A stretch of DNA of 64,000 nucleotides from Thermogemmata fonticola (GTDB taxonomy: Bacteria > Planctomycetota > Planctomycetia > Gemmatales > Gemmataceae), in assembly GCF_013694095.1 (NCBI RefSeq), contig NZ_JACEFB010000007.1:62001-126000 (forward strand), read 5' to 3'. Below, in pieces: positions 62,195 through 64,000 of this stretch (positions are counted from its first letter, which is position 1; each line of letters opens with the position of its first letter). The translations under genes and the position numbers were made by a program. A model generated the notes under the pieces. That model searched no databases and was not told the DNA's origin. It was given only the letters and a program-made list of their open reading frames with translations.

Positions 62195-63250
62195 ATGTCC
62201 AGTCACCCTTGGATCCTCGGCGTCGTTGTTGTCGTAGGGACGATGCCATTTAGGACCTTAGGTCAGGCAGAACAGTCGCTCGACTTCAAGAAGGATGTGC
62301 TGCCCCGCCTCCGCTCCTCCTTTTTCCCGGAGGATATACCCGCCATTTCGATCAAATGTCGCATGACGGTGGAGCCTAGAGATGATACACCCTCAGAGAC
62401 GCGCGAGGCGGTTTATCGCTTTTCACCCCGAGGCGGTTTAGTCACGCATTTACGTTGGGATAAGCCTTACATCGATGGTTACAATCCCTGGTATGCTTTT
62501 CGCATCGAACGTCCGGCTGAAGAAAAAGACTGGAAATTGGTATCCCTGTGGATGGCGGGAGACCCAGGATACGAAGAATATGTCGATAGTATTAAGTTGC
62601 AAGTGAAAGAGAGGGCGCGGATTCCACCGGTGGGTATCAAGGGTGTGAGTTTAGTGGAATTAGCTACGTTTCGGTCATTTCGGCTCACGGAATGCAAACG
62701 GGTTAACAGAGCAGGGCGAGAGTATATCCAGGTTAGCTTTGAGATTCAACCGAGTCGGGAGGAAGCTGAGCGGTATCCCGTCGCTGCCTGGGAGGGATTG
62801 GAGTTTTTACGTCATGCTACGATTATTATCGATCCGCAAATGTGGATCACGGTTGAGCGTGTGACGCAACACTTGGGTAATATCAGAGGAGATTCAAAGG
62901 TTTACATTAAAAATAATATAGAATATAGATTTAATTCTAAGGATCAATTGATAGGTTATAATATTCATGCAGAAATAACAGAAGTATCGCAAAAGCGCCG
63001 CGATGTGATTCCACGGACACCGACATCCGTAACACGGATCGAGACGATAGTTGAGACGCCGGAGGATATACCGGATCGGGAGTTTATGTTGACGGCGTTT
63101 GGGTTGCCGGAGCCGAAGGGGGTGAAGGTGCCGGGTCCCTGGATTCCGCCGTACGTTTGGTTGATCGTGGCCGGAGTGGTATTAGCCGTGGTAGCTGACA
63201 TTTTTCGTCGATTGGCTCGTCAGCGGGGTGGGTCTCAGGAAGCAACGTGA
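62195..63250 (+). CDS. Secreted/membrane protein of unknown function
   Basis: 351 residues. ATG 62195 lies after GGGAGC and gives a signal (WILGVVVVVGTMPFRTLGQ); another ATG at 62165 is possible. The body is beta-rich with IKCRMTVEPRDD, FSPRGGLVTHLRWDKPYIDG and IIIDPQMWITVERV, a layout loosely like the planctomycete DUF1571 or LolA-type proteins. A C-terminal membrane helix (VWLIVAGVVLAVVADIFRRL) is close to the end. Parts of the gene are AT-rich. It precedes the DUF1559 gene by 30 bp. Function unknown. Confidence 0.7.
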   Translation: MSSHPWILGVVVVVGTMPFRTLGQAEQSLDFKKDVLPRLRSSFFPEDIPAISIKCRMTVEPRDDTPSETREAVYRFSPRGGLVTHLRWDKPYIDGYNPWYAFRIERPAEEKDWKLVSLWMAGDPGYEEYVDSIKLQVKERARIPPVGIKGVSLVELATFRSFRLTECKRVNRAGREYIQVSFEIQPSREEAERYPVAAWEGLEFLRHATIIIDPQMWITVERVTQHLGNIRGDSKVYIKNNIEYRFNSKDQLIGYNIHAEITEVSQKRRDVIPRTPTSVTRIETIVETPEDIPDREFMLTAFGLPEPKGVKVPGPWIPPYVWLIVAGVVLAVVADIFRRLARQRGGSQEAT

Positions 63251-63280
63251 TTATGTCAAGATCTGCGGGGAGGGATGGCC

Positions 63281-64000
63281 ATGACTCGTCCTCGGTGGGG
63301 GTTTAGTCTTATCGAAGTGGTGGTGGTCATCGCTATCGTCGCGCTTCTGGCAGGTCTGCTGTTGTCGGCAGTGCAGCAGGTTCGGGGTGCAGCGGCCCGG
63401 ATGCAATGTCAGAATCATCTGCGGCAACTGGCTTTGGGTTGTCACCATTATGCCGCGGCAAAGGGTCAGTTGCCGCCGGGGGTGGTGATTGGCAACGGAA
63501 AGCCGGAGCAAGTGCCGATGTTTTGTTCGACCTGGCTAGTACACATTCTGCCGTATATAGAACAGTCGGCGGTGTGGGAACAGGTCCAGGCGGCTTATCG
63601 GGCCGATCCGAGTCCCTTCGGTTCGGCGCATCAGGCGGTGGCTCAGGTGGTGATTCCTGTGTATGGATGTCCATCAGATAGTCGGGTGTCAAGTCCACAG
63701 GTGATTCCGGACAGTCATTTGGTGAAGTCGCTGAGTAGTTATTTAGGGGTGATGGGGGACAATTATGCCAGTGGAGATGGAGTGCTTTATACCGATTCTC
63801 AGGTCAAGATGGTGGATATCCGGGATGGGACGAGTCAGACGTTGCTGATAGGGGAACGGCCACCGGCGGCGAATCTGACGTTTGGTCGGTGGTATAACGG
63901 TCGAGGTCAGGCGTTTACCGGTTCGTTGGATGCGATTTTGGGGGTACGGGAGATCAATTTGCGACCGCAGGGGATTCCGGATTGTCCGCGGGTGGTGTAT
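63281..64000 (+). CDS. DUF1559 prepilin-like protein, C-terminus beyond the window
   Basis: 240 codons to the window edge. The N-terminus GFSLIEVVVVIAIVALLAGL is a type IV prepilin/pseudopilin cleavage and methylation region (G|FSLIE). The body follows the planctomycete DUF1559 pattern: AAARMQCQNHLRQLALGCHH, LPPGVVIGNG, WLVHILPYIEQ, PVYGCPSDSR, SYLGVMGDNY and DIRDGTSQTLLIGE. ATG 63281 follows GGAGGG with good spacing; an ATG at 63275 overlaps that site. These large families are a planctomycete hallmark; their exact role is not settled. Confidence 0.95.
   Translation, partial: MTRPRWGFSLIEVVVVIAIVALLAGLLLSAVQQVRGAAARMQCQNHLRQLALGCHHYAAAKGQLPPGVVIGNGKPEQVPMFCSTWLVHILPYIEQSAVWEQVQAAYRADPSPFGSAHQAVAQVVIPVYGCPSDSRVSSPQVIPDSHLVKSLSSYLGVMGDNYASGDGVLYTDSQVKMVDIRDGTSQTLLIGERPPAANLTFGRWYNGRGQAFTGSLDAILGVREINLRPQGIPDCPRVVY

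Overview
The window looks like a high-GC chromosome segment of a planctomycete, most likely of the Gemmata lineage. The evidence is a prepilin-like DUF1559 protein at the right end, a Ser/Thr kinase fused to WD40 repeats, several ECF-type sigma factors, an Uma2-family nuclease and an Rpn-like nuclease. I assign lineage from gene content only; no marker gene was compared.

Layout. 1-714: start of a cysteine desulfurase (minus strand). 937-6262: a promoter and a seven-gene operon combining TolQ/ExbB-like and TolR/ExbD-like membrane proteins, a membrane-anchored small-GTPase-like protein and a tiny lipoprotein. 6683-9332: debris of a defence locus (a SNF2-helicase N-terminus, a TIGR04255-like gene, and a VapC start fused in frame to the C-terminus of a DUF1998 helicase with a nuclease tail). 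9719-18301: a minus-strand type III-B CRISPR effector operon (cmr2, cmr3, cmr4, cmr5, a cmr6-cmr1 fusion, and a CARF protein with a RelE-like tail), with no array, cas6 or adaptation genes in the window. 18596-20439: an ISKra4-like insertion sequence with 8-bp target duplications.

20558-36563: a roughly 16-kb genomic island. It lies between a selenocysteine tRNA gene (36549-36643, minus strand) and a displaced copy of the tRNA 3' end at 20558-20587, and it is visibly less GC-rich than its surroundings. It carries a decayed IS5-type element; a tight five-gene operon (cytidine deaminase-nucleotidyltransferase fusion, Csx3-like/P-loop protein, Gfo/Idh/MocA oxidoreductase, ThDP-dependent enzyme, thymidylate-kinase-like protein); and a two-gene module in which a large membrane-anchored protein ending in a ribosomal-protein-uS9-like domain precedes a 1576-residue DUF1998 DEAH-box helicase. 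These two modules are the best candidates for undescribed systems.

37073-64000: ordinary chromosome. It holds a haem-motif secreted protein, a beta-helix protein with eight nearly identical 138-bp repeats, an ACT-domain protein, an Uma2 nuclease, a terminase-like ATPase/nuclease next to an ABC-ATPase/GNAT fusion, an EF-hand protein, sigma factors, ribH, rho, coaE and polA, an Rpn-like nuclease and the kinase-WD40 protein. A MauE/DUF1573-type membrane protein follows, whose start is separated from its body by a (GGCT)8 tract that puts it out of frame, which suggests phase variation. The window closes with small secreted proteins and the DUF1559 gene.
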